A stretch of DNA of 64,000 bases from Streptomyces chrestomyceticus JCM 4735 (GCF_003865135.1 NZ_BHZC01000001.1:4340001-4404000), one strand, 5' to 3'. Positions 25,193 through 35,247 are shown, counted from the first letter of the stretch. The notes: generated from the sequence alone by a model not told the origin. A program made the numbers and translations.

Positions 25193-26742
25193 TCAGTCCT
25201 TCCCGGTCTCCACCGGCTCCAGGAAGCCCTGCTCGACCAGGGTCCGGATCGCGTCCGGCGTACGGTCGCGCAGCAACACCGGGTCCTCGCCGACCAGTTG
25301 CGCGATCGCGTCGAGGATGCGTCCGGCGGGCAGCGAGCCGTCGCAGACCCCGGCGAAGCCCGCGCCGACCGTGTCCACTTTCGTGGCGCGCCGCATACCG
25401 CGGTTCTGCCGCAGGACCACGTGCTCCGGGTCCTCGGCGCCGGGCAGCCCGACCTGCTCCTGCACGACCTCGTCGGCGAGCCGGAAATGGCCGGCCAGCA
25501 GGGCCGCGTCGTCCGTGGCGCGCAGGTAGTCCTGGCGTTCGAAATGCTCGACGACCGCGCTGCCCAGCGGCTGCTCGACCGGGTGCGGCCACTCCTCGAC
25601 CGTGATCGACGGGTCCGCCGCGCCGGACTTGCGCAGGGTGATCCACCCGAAGCCGACGGCCTTGGTCCGCCGGGCCTCGAACTCCTCCAGCCAGGCGTCG
25701 TAGCGCGCCGCGTACTCCTCGGGGCCCGTACGGTGGTCGCCGGCGTCCCGCAGCCACAGCTCCGCGTACTGCGTCACGTCCTGGACCTCGCGCTGCACGA
25801 TCCACGCGTCGCAGCCGCGCGGCACCCAGGAGCGCAGCCGGTCGCGCCAGTCCTCGCCCTCGACGTGCTGCCAGTTGGCGAGGAGCTGGCAGTACCCGCC
25901 GTCGTTCAGGTGGTCAGCGGCCTGCTGGACGATGGTGCGGCACAGGTCGTCGCCGCCCATGCCGCCGTCCCGGTAGGTCAGCCGGGCGCCCGGCGAGATC
26001 ACGAAGGGCGGGTTGGAGACGATCAGGTCGTACGTCTCCTCGCCCACCGGGTCGAACAGCGAGCCCTCCCGCAGGTCGGCGGCGGGCGCGCCGGACAGCG
26101 CCAGCGTCAGCCCGGCGATCCGCAGTGCCCGCGGGTTCAGGTCCGTGGCCGTGACCTCGGTCGCGTACGGGGAGGCGTGCAGCGCCTGGATGCCGGAGCC
26201 GGTGCCGAGGTCGAGGGCCTTGGCGACGGGGGTGCGGACCGTGAGGCCGGCCAGGGTCGTGGACGCGCCGCCGACCCCGAGCACCAACTGGGCGCGGTCC
26301 ACGCCGGCGGCCTCCTCGGCGGCCCGGACGCCGCCCGCGCCGCCGACCGCGCACCCGAGGTCGGAGACGATCCACCAGTCCTGGCCGTCGGGGCCGCCGT
26401 ACGGACGCACGTCGACGCTCGCCCGGACCTCGTCGCCGTCGCGCACCAGCCAGCCGTCGGCGAGGCAGTCGTCCACCGGCAGCGCGGCGGCGGCCCGGCC
26501 GTACGGCACCGGGCGCTGGAGCAGGAAGAGCCGCACCAGGGTGGCCAGCGGGCCGTCCCCCGGGTCGCGCGGAGCGCCGGGACGGTCTCGCTGCGGGCCA
26601 GCGCGGCGTAGGCGGGCGCGCCGAGCAGCTCCAGCAGGCCGTCGGCGGTGAACGCGGCGGCGCGCAGCGCGTCGCGCAGCCGGGCCGTGCGGGCGGCGGA
26701 ATCGGGGTCTCGAAGGTCTGCGGTGGGGAGGTGCGTACTCAC
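25193..26742 (-). pseudogene. Class I SAM-dependent methyltransferase (N5-glutamine/RsmC-like), frameshifted
   Basis: The N-terminus reads MSTHLPTADLRDPDSAARTARLRDAL from ATG 26742 down to about 26570, and the rest (DPGDGPLATLVRLFLLQRPVPYG... to the stop at 25193) is in another frame. A single base missing near 26568 reconciles them into one protein of about 516 residues. The methyltransferase core has motif I DLGTGSGIQAL, motif II-like VTATDLNPRAL and motif IV DLIVSNPPFVI, the NPPF/Y motif of methyltransferases acting on exocyclic amines or on glutamine. An extra N-terminal domain precedes it and a C-terminal domain of about 200 residues follows. It probably modifies RNA, DNA or protein; the substrate is unknown. 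Confidence 0.75.
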
Positions 26743-27078
26743 GGTCCCATTGTCAGGCCAACCACTGACAAACGGCCACGGCCCGGCCGCGCCGCGGCCA
26801 ACGGGTCAGGGCCACCGGGTCACGGCGGGCGGTGGACGGCGCGGCGGGCAGCGGGGCGGGCGGTCGACGACGGGGCGGGCGCGGCCGACGGAGCCCGACG
26901 GCGTGTCGGCCACGGGCCCGGGCACGGGCCCGCCGTGTCCCACGGCGTGTCGCCTGCGGTCCGGCCGCGCCTGACGGCGTGTCGGCCGCGCCCGGGACGC
27001 TCGTGGGCACCCATGGTGGCCGAGCCCGCCGACCCCGCGCGACGGCCGTCCGCAACGTGCGGCCGTCGCGCCTCTCGG
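26743..27078. repeat. Gene-free GC-rich spacer with three short direct repeats
   Basis: GACGGCGTGTCGGCC occurs at 26897-26911 and 26973-26987, with a shorter variant (CACGGCGTGTCGCC) at 26941-26954. The 336-bp stretch shows no gene. Confidence 0.6.
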
Positions 27079-27660
27079 CTACTTCTTCGGCGCGGCCGAC
27101 CCGCCGCCCTCGGTGGCCTTCTGGTTCTGGCAGCCGGACTGCCCGGCCATCGCCTTCTTGACGTCGCCGGACTCCAGCTTGCTGAACGCCTGCTCGCTCT
27201 TCTTGTTGAGCTTGTTGATGCCGTCGGACAGCGACCGCAGGCCGTCCGCGAACTTGCCCTTGTCCCCGGTGTCCAGGCCGTCGACCTGCTTCTTGAGGTC
27301 GGCGTAGCCCTTGGAGAGGTCGTTGAGCTCCTTGACCGCGTTCTTCTGGGACTCCTCGCCGCCGTCGGCGGGCGGCGCGCCGGCCTGGTCGAGCGACTTC
27401 GCCAGCGACGCGTAGGCGTCGGAGATCTGCTGGAACGCCTTGGAGTCGGCCTCCTGGACCTTCTTGGAGTCGGTGCCGCCGCTGTCGGCCGTCTGCATGG
27501 ACGTGTTGGCGTCCTGGATCTTCTTGAACTGGGCCTGGGCGGGGTCGCAGAACTTCTTGGCCCAGGCGTCGAGCTTATTGTCACCGTCGTCGCTGCAGCC
27601 GGTCAGCGCGAGCATCAGTGCCGCGCCGCCGGACAGCGCGGCCACAAGCTTCTTCTTCAC
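27079..27660 (-). CDS. Small lipoprotein, helical, unknown function
   Basis: The GTG at 27660 (VKKKLVAALSG) is chosen since AAGGGA lies 8 bases upstream. The product is 193 residues. A lipoprotein signal ends in LALTGC followed by SDDGDN, so the mature protein is lipid-anchored outside. The mature part is Lys/Asp/Ala-rich and helical (DAWAKKFCDPAQAQFKKIQDAN...), with Cys near the start (KFCDP) and end (SGCQNQ) that may pair. It has no known catalytic motif. It lies downstream of hppA on the same strand with about 200 bp between them, as in other streptomycetes. Confidence 0.8.
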   Translation of the reverse strand: MKKKLVAALSGGAALMLALTGCSDDGDNKLDAWAKKFCDPAQAQFKKIQDANTSMQTADSGGTDSKKVQEADSKAFQQISDAYASLAKSLDQAGAPPADGGEESQKNAVKELNDLSKGYADLKKQVDGLDTGDKGKFADGLRSLSDGINKLNKKSEQAFSKLESGDVKKAMAGQSGCQNQKATEGGGSAAPKK

Positions 27661-27864
27661 CGGATTGGTCCCTTCCATGGCTCTCGGCCCCGGAACATAC
27701 ACGTCCGAGGGCCCCCGGCCATGAGCCGGTCGGTCCGTACGCCCCTCATTGCAGCCATTTGCACCAAGCCCTGTGACGCGGCCGGGCGCACAGCAGTGCG
27801 GGCGGAGCGCGCGCTCAAAGCACGCCCTCCGCCCGCCCGTTGAGCGGCGCGGACGCCCCGCCCG

Positions 27865-30261
27865 CTAGGAGACCACCGCCGGGTCGGCGGTCTGCGCCAC
27901 CTTCCCCGAGTTGTTGTCTTCGTCACCCACCGCGATGCCGCGGCGCTTGGAGACGTACACCGCGCCGACGATGACCGCGATGGCCAGTGCGGCGACCACG
28001 ATCCGTACGCCGATGCTCTTGTCCGCGCCGTAGCTGAACTTCACGACGGCCGGCGCGATCAGCAGCGCCACCAGGTTCATGACCTTCAGCAGCGGGTTGA
28101 TCGCGGGGCCCGCGGTGTCCTTGAACGGGTCGCCGACCGTGTCGCCGATGACGGTCGCGGCGTGCGCCTCGCTGCCCTTGCCGCCGTGGTGGCCGTCCTC
28201 GACCAGCTTCTTCGCGTTGTCCCAGGCGCCGCCCGAGTTGGCGAGGAAGACCGCCATCAGGGTGCCGGTGCCGATGGCGCCCGCGAGGAACGAGCCGAGC
28301 GCGCCGACGCCGAGCGAGAAGCCCACGGCGATCGGCGTGAGCACCGCCAGCAGGCCGGGGGTGGCCAGCTCGCGCAGCGCGTCCTTGGTGCAGATGTCCA
28401 CGACACGCCCGTACTCCGGCTGCTCCGTGTAGTCCATGATCCCGGGCTTCTCACGGAACTGCCGCCGCACCTCGAAGACGACCGCGCCGGCCGACCGGGA
28501 CACCGCGTTGATCGCCAGCCCCGAGAAGAGGAAGACGACGGAGGCGCCCAGCACCAGGCCGACCAGGTTGTTCGGCTGCGAGATGTCCAGGCTCAGGCCC
28601 ATGCCCCGGGCGGCGTCGCCGACGTCCCGTACGGCCGTGGCGATCGCGTCCCGGTACGAGCCGAACAGCGCGGCCGCGGCCAGGACGGCCGTGGCGATGG
28701 CGATGCCCTTGGTGATGGCCTTGGTGGTGTTGCCGACGGCGTCCAGGTCGGTGAGGACCTGCGCGCCGTCGCCGGTGACGTCGCCGGACATCTCGGCGAT
28801 GCCCTGGGCGTTGTCGGAGACCGGGCCGAAGGTGTCCATCGCGACGATCACGCCGACGGTGGTCAGCAGGCCGGTGCCGGCCAGCGCCACCGCGAACAGG
28901 GCCAGCATGATGGACGTGCCGCCCAGCAGGAACGCGCCGTACACGGACAGGCCGATCAGGACCGCGGAGTAGACCGCGGACTCCAGACCGATGGAGATCC
29001 CGGAGAGCACCACCGTCGCCGGGCCGGTCAGGGAGGTCTTGCCGATGTCCCGTACGGGCCGCCGGCTGGTCTCCGTGAAGTAGCCGGTGAGCTGCTGGAT
29101 GAGCGCGGCCAGCACGATGCCGATGGCGACCGCCACCAGGGCCAGCAGCCGCGGGTCGCCGCTGCGGGCCAGGATGGCGGGGTCCGTGACGCCGGACAGG
29201 TCGGCGTACGAGGACGGCAGGTACGTGAAGACCGCGACCGCCACCAGGACCAGCGAGATGGCCGCGGAGATGAAGAAGCCGCGGTTGATGGCGGTCATGC
29301 CGCTGCGGTCGGAGCGCCGGGGCGCCACCACGAAGATGCCGATCATGGCGGTGACCACACCGATGGCCGGGACCAGCAGCGGGAAGGCCAGGCCCGAGTC
29401 GCCGAAGGCGGCCATGCCCAGGATGAGGGCGGCGACCAGCGTCACGGCGTACGACTCGAACAGGTCGGCGGCCATGCCGGCGCAGTCGCCGACGTTGTCG
29501 CCCACGTTGTCCGCGATGGTCGCGGCGTTGCGCGGGTCGTCCTCGGGGATGCCCTGCTCGACCTTGCCGACGAGGTCGGCGCCGACGTCCGCGGCCTTGG
29601 TGAAGATGCCGCCGCCGACCCGCATGAACATCGCGATCAGCGCGGCGCCGAGTCCGAAGCCCTCCAGGACCTTGGGCGCGTCGACCGCGTAGACGAGCAC
29701 CACACAGGACGCGCCGAGCAGGCCGAGCCCCACGGTGAACATGCCGACCACGCCGCCCGTACGGAAAGCGATCTTCATGGCCTTGTGCGAGACGGCGGTG
29801 AGATCCTTTTTCGCCTCGCCCTCGCCCGGCGTGGCTTCCCGGGCGGCAGCGGCGACGCGCACATTGCTGCGCACCGCCAGCCACATCCCGATATAGCCGG
29901 TGGCGGCCGAGAAACCGGCGCCGATCAAGAAGAAGACGCTGCGCCCGGCGCGCTGCGTCCAGTTGTCCGCGGGAAGCAGCATGAGCAGGAAGAACACCAC
30001 CACGGCGAATACGCCGAGGGTGCGCAACTGCCGGGCGAGATAGGCATTCGCGCCTTCCTGCACGGCGGCGGCGATCTTCTTCATGCTGTCGGTGCCCTCA
30101 CCGGCGGCGAGCACTTGCCGCACCAGTACCGCCGCGACGGCCAGTGCCGCGAGCGCCACGACGGCGATCACCAGCACCATGCCGCGGTTGCCCGACGTCA
30201 GCGATGGCTCGGCCAGGTAAGAGGGGTGTTCCAGCAACTGAGGGGTGTAAGGCCCCGCCAT
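27865..30261 (-). CDS. hppA: Membrane-bound proton-translocating pyrophosphatase (K+-independent type)
   Basis: A 798-residue, about 16-helix integral membrane enzyme that couples PPi hydrolysis to proton export. Start ATG 30261 follows AGGAGG by 4 bases. The PPi-binding motif is DVGADLVGKVE, followed by EDDPRN and DNVGDNVGDCAGMAADLFE; the early EGANAYLARQ motif and the C-terminal HAATVIGDTVGDPFKDT metal-binding loop are also present. GNTTKAITKG carries Lys rather than Ala at the K+-selectivity site, the mark of the K+-independent subfamily. The next gene is a lipoprotein. Upstream lies a long gene-free region containing a likely -10 box and a hairpin. Confidence 0.96.
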   Translation of the reverse strand: MAGPYTPQLLEHPSYLAEPSLTSGNRGMVLVIAVVALAALAVAAVLVRQVLAAGEGTDSMKKIAAAVQEGANAYLARQLRTLGVFAVVVFFLLMLLPADNWTQRAGRSVFFLIGAGFSAATGYIGMWLAVRSNVRVAAAAREATPGEGEAKKDLTAVSHKAMKIAFRTGGVVGMFTVGLGLLGASCVVLVYAVDAPKVLEGFGLGAALIAMFMRVGGGIFTKAADVGADLVGKVEQGIPEDDPRNAATIADNVGDNVGDCAGMAADLFESYAVTLVAALILGMAAFGDSGLAFPLLVPAIGVVTAMIGIFVVAPRRSDRSGMTAINRGFFISAAISLVLVAVAVFTYLPSSYADLSGVTDPAILARSGDPRLLALVAVAIGIVLAALIQQLTGYFTETSRRPVRDIGKTSLTGPATVVLSGISIGLESAVYSAVLIGLSVYGAFLLGGTSIMLALFAVALAGTGLLTTVGVIVAMDTFGPVSDNAQGIAEMSGDVTGDGAQVLTDLDAVGNTTKAITKGIAIATAVLAAAALFGSYRDAIATAVRDVGDAARGMGLSLDISQPNNLVGLVLGASVVFLFSGLAINAVSRSAGAVVFEVRRQFREKPGIMDYTEQPEYGRVVDICTKDALRELATPGLLAVLTPIAVGFSLGVGALGSFLAGAIGTGTLMAVFLANSGGAWDNAKKLVEDGHHGGKGSEAHAATVIGDTVGDPFKDTAGPAINPLLKVMNLVALLIAPAVVKFSYGADKSIGVRIVVAALAIAVIVGAVYVSKRRGIAVGDEDNNSGKVAQTADPAVVS

Positions 30262-30302
30262 TCGTCCTCCTTGACGTTTGGCACATGGGCGCGCGGATGC
30301 AC

Positions 30303-30339
30303 GCTCAGGCGTCCTGAGCAAAGTTGTGGACGGATTGTA
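30303..30339 (-). promoter_or_regulatory. Likely hppA promoter -10 box and leader hairpin
   Basis: On the minus strand TACAAT at 30339-30334 is a good -10 box, about 70 bases before the hppA start. Just downstream a perfect 7-bp inverted repeat (GCTCAGG, 3-base loop, CCTGAGC) occupies 30303-30319 and would fold in the leader RNA. The -35 region is weak. Confidence 0.5.
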
Positions 30340-31284
30340 GGTAGCGGCACCAGATCAAAACAGGGCGCCTCAAAGGGAATTCGCCGGTGGCGGCCGAGAT
30401 CGTTCGAAGAACGGACGGAGACCGGACAGAGATCAGGCGAAGAAGCAGCGAAGATCGAAAATTCCGGGGCCGTAGCCGGGCCGCCGCAATTCGCCTGGAC
30501 GAATGAATGTGAATAATTTGCTGACAACCGAATGATGATCTCAGGGTCCTACCTAACGCCGCTGCTCACGGCGCCGGGAACGAGCGCCGCGTGGCCCGTC
30601 CGGACCGCCGTCGGGCCGGGGCCGGGGCGGCGGGCGCCGGACGGCGCGGAGCCCCGTGAGGAGGCGGCGGTGCGCCCGGCCGTCCTGCGGGGTGCCGGTG
30701 GCGCCGCTGGCAGGGTCCGGCGGCGGTACGGGGACGGTGGGCGCCGGGCGGCGCCGGTGCCTCCGTACCGCCACGGAAGTACGCACTCCGGTAGGGGCCG
30801 CGCGGCCCTGGGACGACGGCGGACCGTACGTCCGGTACGGCCGGGTGGGGAGGCGGAGGAGCCGGGCGCGCGGGGCCGGTGGGTGCGGGGAGCCCGCTGG
30901 GCACGAGCGGGCGGATGTGGCCTGAAGAGAGGGGTGGGGGTGACCGGCCCCCGGGTGGCCGGATGGTGAGCCCCGGTCACGGCAGGCCGCACGAAAGAGT
31001 TGGGGCGCGTACGGCTGAATGGGGCGTGCGGGGGTGAGGGAGCGCACGGAAGGGGTGTGAAAGGGCGCGAGAGGGCGGAGCCGGTTTTTCTGTGGGGCGG
31101 GTGGGGCGGGCGGGGGTGAGGGGCCGCCACACGTGAGCCCGTAGTGCGTCGCGGCAGCCCGCAGGCGCTACGGCGCGCGCCGCCCGCTACGGGGGCGTGG
31201 GCGTGGGCAGCACGGTGACGGGACCGCCGATCCCGACGGCAGGACAGCCCGTACGGCAGCCGACCCGTACGGCAGGCCGGGCGT
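30340..31284. other. Long gene-free region between hppA and the anti-sigma gene
   Basis: This stretch of about 950 bp has no credible gene on either strand. Two open frames (30532-30969 plus, 30549-31130 minus) are Pro/Arg-rich low-complexity and lack ribosome sites. The part at 30500-30545 is AT-rich (GAATGAATGTGAATAATTTG). The rest is GC-rich with several runs that can pair; 31140-31200 contains CGCTACGG/CCGCTACGG motifs near the end of the anti-sigma gene. Confidence 0.5.
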
Positions 31285-31758
31285 CTACGGAAGCACCGGC
31301 GCCGGCGTCGTGGGCCAGCTCATGCGGATGAGGCCGCCGGTCTCGCCGGAGGTCACCTCGACGTCGTCGACCAGCCCGCTGATGACCGCGAGGCCCATCT
31401 CGTCGTCGCTCTCGGCCGCGTCGCCGTTGTCCGAGACGGGAGCGCCGGGCAGCGGCTCCCCGTCCAGACCGCGGACGCCGGGCACCGCCCCGGCACCCGC
31501 CGGGCTCCCCGGGACCTCGTCGCCCACCTCGATGGAGAACTTCTTCTCGTCCTCGACCAGGGCGACCCGTACCGGGGCCGTGATGTTGTTGGTGCGGTGC
31601 AGCCCCACCGCACGGGTGCACGCCTCACCGACGGCGAGCCGGACCTCGTCCAGCACGGCCTCGTCCACGCCGGCCCGCCTCGCCACGGCAGCCGCGACCA
31701 GTCGCGCGGTGCGGACGTGCTCGGGAAGGGCGCTGAAGCGGAGTTCGACGGTGGCCAT
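31285..31758 (-). CDS. Anti-sigma factor (HATPase-fold, RsbW-like), partner of BldG
   Basis: A 157-residue protein from ATG 31758, with GAGGGGG 6 bases upstream. It has the GHKL/HATPase fold of anti-sigma kinases: ARLVAAAVARRAGVDEAVLDEVRLAVGEAC contains the N-box (LAVGEAC in place of LAVNEAC), and DEMGLAVISGLVDDVEV is the G1/G2 region (E-x-GLA-I). The usual Asn of the N-box is Gly, and an acidic insert of about 40 residues (GAVPGVRGLDGEP...SDNGDAAESDDE) separates the boxes. This gene follows bldG on the same strand; in S. coelicolor the equivalent pair is co-transcribed and interacts. It controls sigma factors linked to development and stress. Confidence 0.88.
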   Translation of the reverse strand: MATVELRFSALPEHVRTARLVAAAVARRAGVDEAVLDEVRLAVGEACTRAVGLHRTNNITAPVRVALVEDEKKFSIEVGDEVPGSPAGAGAVPGVRGLDGEPLPGAPVSDNGDAAESDDEMGLAVISGLVDDVEVTSGETGGLIRMSWPTTPAPVLP

Positions 31759-31866
31759 GCCATCCCCCTCGGTATGCGGGCGTGCAACGCAGGGGGCCGG
31801 ACCGCCAAGCCCGGTTCCCCCCACTGCTTCCAACCCCCGCGCCGCGGCGCGGGGACCGGCAAGCCG

Positions 31867-32208
31867 TCAGTCGGTGGCTGCGACGGCTTCGTCGACCGAG
31901 GTGTGAATCGGGAACACCTTGGTCAGTCCGGTGATACGGAAGATCTTCAAAATGCGCTCCTGGTTGCAGACCAGGCGCAGCGAGCCCTCGTGGGCACGCA
32001 CCCGCTTGAGCCCGCCGACCAGAACGCCGAGCCCCGTGGAGTCCAGGAAGTCGACACGCTCCATGTCCACCACGAGGTGGTAGCTTCCGTCGTTCACGAG
32101 CTCGACCAGCTGCTCCCGCAGCTTGGGCGCGGTGTATACATCAATCTCGCCACCGACCTCGACGACCGTACGGTCGCCAACGGTCCGGGTCGACAGGGAC
32201 AGGTCCAC
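31867..32208 (-). CDS. bldG: Anti-anti-sigma factor BldG
   Basis: A 113-residue STAS-domain protein matching BldG in length and sequence pattern: [20 protein letters not shown]...[14 protein letters not shown]. The phosphorylatable serine falls at residue 57 (counted in DFLDSTGLG), the position established for BldG phosphorylation in S. coelicolor. BldG is required for aerial mycelium formation and antibiotic production; unphosphorylated it binds and neutralises anti-sigma factors, including the product of the next gene 108 bp downstream. The start overlaps the divergent helicase promoter region. No TTA codon is seen. Confidence 0.95.
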   Translation of the reverse strand: MDLSLSTRTVGDRTVVEVGGEIDVYTAPKLREQLVELVNDGSYHLVVDMERVDFLDSTGLGVLVGGLKRVRAHEGSLRLVCNQERILKIFRITGLTKVFPIHTSVDEAVAATD

Positions 32209-32263
32209 GGATCCTCCAGCACCTTGCTATCGAGCGGTCGCCCCCCATGGATCGGCAGCCGCG

Positions 32264-34711
32264 ATGGCATTCAATCACTTACCAGCAGGCGTGCACGACG
32301 CCTTGTGCGCATTGTCCGTCACACCGGTGACACACTCGGTGCCGATGGCCTCCAATCAGCTGCCCCCGGACGGGGGCACCAGCCCCTCCCCGCGCACGGT
32401 CCTGGACCGTCTCACCCAGGGGGCGTCCCGCGCTACGCGCATCACTCATACGGAGCACTTGCCCCCACGCATCGGCAGCCATGCGGAATGGCCCGCACGG
32501 ATCCGTCCGGAGGTGCTGGAGGCCGTCCGCGCCGCCGGGATCGCCCACCCGTGGACCCATCAGGCACGTACCGCCGAGCACGCCCTGCGGGGCGAATCGG
32601 TGGTCATCGCCACCGGCACGGCGTCCGGGAAGTCGCTCGCCTACCTGGTCCCGGTGCTGTCCGGGCTCCTGGACGGCTCCGAGGCGCCGAACGGACGCGG
32701 CGCCACGGCCCTGTACCTCGCGCCCACCAAGGCGCTCGCCGCCGATCAGCGGCGCGCCGTCGGCGAACTCGCCGCGCCGCTCGGTACCGCGGTACGGCCG
32801 GCCGTGTATGACGGCGACACGCCGGTCGAGGAACGCGAATGGGTGCGCCAGTACGGCAACTACGTCCTGACCAACCCCGACATGCTCCACCTGGGCATCC
32901 TCCCGGCCCACCCCCGCTGGTCCTCCTTCCTGCGCGCCCTGCGCTACGTCGTCATCGACGAGTGCCACAGCTACCGGGGCGTCTTCGGCTCGCACGTGGC
33001 CCAGGTCGTCCGCCGCCTCCGGCGTGTCTGTGCCCGGTACGGCTCCGAACCGGTCTTCCTGCTGGCCTCGGCCACCGCCGCCGAACCGGCGCGGGCGGCC
33101 GGGCGGCTGACGGGCCTGCCTGTGGCCGAAGTCACGGAGGACGCCTCGCCGCGCGGCGAGGTGGTCTTCGCGCTGTGGGAGCCGCCGCTGACGGAGCTGC
33201 ACGGCGAGCAGGGCGCCCCTGTACGCCGTACCGCCACCGCCGAAACCGCCGACCTGCTGACCGACCTCGCCCTCCAGGAAGTCCGCACCGTCGCCTTCGT
33301 ACGGTCGAGGCGCGGCGCCGAACTGATCGCCCTCATCGCGCAGGAGCGGCTGGGGACGGTCGCACGGGCCCTGGCCCAGCGGGTGGCCGCCTACCGGGGT
33401 GGCTACCTGCCCGAGGAACGGCGGGCGCTGGAGCGCGCGCTGCACACCGGCGACCTGCTCGGCCTGGCCGCCACCACGGCCCTGGAGCTGGGCGTGGACG
33501 TCTCCGGGCTGGACGCCGTACTGATCGCCGGATACCCGGGCACCCGCGCCTCCCTGTGGCAGCAGGCCGGGCGCGCGGGGCGGGCCGGGCAGGGCGCGCT
33601 CGCCGTCCTCGTCGCCCGGGACGACCCGCTGGACACCTACCTGGTGCACCATCCGGAGGCGCTCTTCGACCAGCCCGTCGAGTCCACCGTGCTGGACCCG
33701 GACAATCCGTACGTGCTCGCCCCGCACCTGTGCGCGGCCGCCGCGGAACTTCCGCTCACCGAGGACGACTTCTCCCTGTTCGGCCCCGCCGCCCCGGGCC
33801 TCCTCCCGTCCCTGGAGGCCCGCAAGCTGCTGCGCCGCCGCGCCAAGGCGTGGCACTGGACCCGTCGCGAGCGGGCCGCCGACCTCGCCGACATCCGCGG
33901 GCAGGGCGGCTCGCCCGTACAGGTCGTGGAGTCAGGCACCGGCCGTCTGCTGGGCACGGTGGACGCGGCCGCCGCGCACACCACCGTCCACACCGGCGCC
34001 GTACACCTCCACCAGGGCCGTACGTATCTGGTCGAGCACCTGGACCTGGAGGACGACGTGGCCCTCGTCCAGGAGGCGAACCCGCCGTATTCGACGACCG
34101 CGCGCGACACCACCGCCATCGCCGTCCTGGAGACCGAGACGGAGGTCCCGTGGGGCGACGCGCGCCTGTGCTTCGGCTCGGTGGAGGTCACCAACCAGGT
34201 CGTCTCCTACCTGCGCCGCCGGCTGATCACGGGCGAGGTGCTGGGCGAGACCAAGCTGGACCTGCCGCCCCGTACGCTGCGCACCCGGGCCGTGTGGTGG
34301 ACCGTCACCGAGGACCAGCTCGACGCGGCCCGGGTCAATCCCGAGCAGCTCGGCGGCGCCCTGCACGCCGCCGAACACGCCTCCATCGGCCTGCTGCCGC
34401 TCTTCGCCACCTGCGACCGCTGGGACATCGGCGGCGTGTCCCTCCCCCTGCACCCCGACACCCTCCTGCCCACCGTCTTCGTCTACGACGGCCACCCGGG
34501 CGGCGCGGGCTTCGCCGAACGCGCCTTCCACACCGCCCCGGAGTGGCTCGCGGCCACCCGCAAGGCCATCGCCTCCTGCGAGTGCGAGGCCGGCTGCCCG
34601 TCCTGCATCCAGTCGCCCAAGTGCGGCAACGGCAACGACCCGCTCCACAAACGAGGCGCCGTACGCCTCCTGACCGAACTCCTCAAGAACGCGCCGAAGC
34701 CGGCTCCCTGA
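32264..34711 (+). CDS. DECH-box helicase of the helicase/secretion neighbourhood (YprA/MrfA-like, DUF1998)
   Basis: About 815 residues from ATG 32264 (MAFNHLPAGVHDAL); the upstream frame is open but overlaps bldG. ATG 32345 is an alternative. Motif I is ATGTASGKSLAY, motif II VVIDECHSYRG (DECH), motif III LLASATA, motif VI QQAGRAGRAGQGALAV. The C-terminus has a zinc-binding CECEAGCPSCIQSPKCG cluster of DUF1998, as in Mrf-type DNA repair helicases. It is divergent from bldG with only 55 bp between starts. Actinobacterial genomes pair this helicase with the Tad pilus operon seen here, hence the family name; the mechanistic link is unknown. Confidence 0.92.
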   Translation: MAFNHLPAGVHDALCALSVTPVTHSVPMASNQLPPDGGTSPSPRTVLDRLTQGASRATRITHTEHLPPRIGSHAEWPARIRPEVLEAVRAAGIAHPWTHQARTAEHALRGESVVIATGTASGKSLAYLVPVLSGLLDGSEAPNGRGATALYLAPTKALAADQRRAVGELAAPLGTAVRPAVYDGDTPVEEREWVRQYGNYVLTNPDMLHLGILPAHPRWSSFLRALRYVVIDECHSYRGVFGSHVAQVVRRLRRVCARYGSEPVFLLASATAAEPARAAGRLTGLPVAEVTEDASPRGEVVFALWEPPLTELHGEQGAPVRRTATAETADLLTDLALQEVRTVAFVRSRRGAELIALIAQERLGTVARALAQRVAAYRGGYLPEERRALERALHTGDLLGLAATTALELGVDVSGLDAVLIAGYPGTRASLWQQAGRAGRAGQGALAVLVARDDPLDTYLVHHPEALFDQPVESTVLDPDNPYVLAPHLCAAAAELPLTEDDFSLFGPAAPGLLPSLEARKLLRRRAKAWHWTRRERAADLADIRGQGGSPVQVVESGTGRLLGTVDAAAAHTTVHTGAVHLHQGRTYLVEHLDLEDDVALVQEANPPYSTTARDTTAIAVLETETEVPWGDARLCFGSVEVTNQVVSYLRRRLITGEVLGETKLDLPPRTLRTRAVWWTVTEDQLDAARVNPEQLGGALHAAEHASIGLLPLFATCDRWDIGGVSLPLHPDTLLPTVFVYDGHPGGAGFAERAFHTAPEWLAATRKAIASCECEAGCPSCIQSPKCGNGNDPLHKRGAVRLLTELLKNAPKPAP

Positions 34712-34730
34712 AAGCCCGAAGAATCACCTC

Positions 34731-35247
34731 ATGACCGTTTTCCTCTGTGCCAAGTGCGGCCACACCCTCACCCCGGACCTGCGGCGGCTGCCCGCCGTCC
34801 CCGACGTGTCGACGCACGACAAGGACCGCGACAGGGAGACGGGGCTCGCCCCCTCCACCGTGCCGCCGGGCCACTATGCGATCGACCCTGAGCCGTGGGG
34901 CGCTCCGTTCGAGCCTGCCGGGGGCGGTCGCGGGGGCGGTGGTGGTGGCGGTCGCGTCATGGACGATCGTGCCCTGCTCATGCCGCCCGGTATGGACGAC
35001 ATGGTCTCCGCCGGCCCCCCGGAACACAGTGATCGTCCACCCGGACGACACACCTGACCTCCGCCGGACCGCCGTCCCCGCCGGCCACCACGGCTGCTGC
35101 GGCCCGTTGGGCACGGGCGGCCGCAACATGGCGTGCACCTGCGGGACCCTCATCGCCACTCTCGCGGCCGACTGCATGGGCCCGTACGAACTGCACCTCG
35201 ATCCGCTGCGTGTGTACGGCTATGAGGGGGTGGGGTTGGAGGGGTAG
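34731..35247 (+). pseudogene. Cys-rich hypothetical protein, frameshifted in a C run
   Basis: ATG 34731 starts MTVFLCAKCGHTLTPDL, a zinc-ribbon-like CxxC near the N-terminus. Around 35015 the frame changes at a run of six C (35015-35020): removing one C gives ...VSAGPRNTVIVHPDDTP..., leading into GHHGCCGPLGTGG, MACTCGTLIATLAADC and YELHLDPLRVY, with a stop at 35245-35247. The joined product of about 171 residues has three Cys clusters and a Gly-rich middle. Without the repair, translation ends at 35057. It starts 20 bp after the helicase stop and is probably co-transcribed with it. Function is unknown; the Cys clusters suggest metal binding. Confidence 0.6.

Noticed and set aside
28162..30516. 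784-codon plus-strand frame opposite hppA
   Set aside because: Shadow of the pyrophosphatase gene; composition is Arg/Gly/His/Asp-rich and it runs on into the promoter region.
30549..31130. 193-codon Pro/Arg-rich minus-strand frame
   Set aside because: No ribosome site, low complexity and no known motif; it fits the general absence of stops in GC-rich non-coding DNA.
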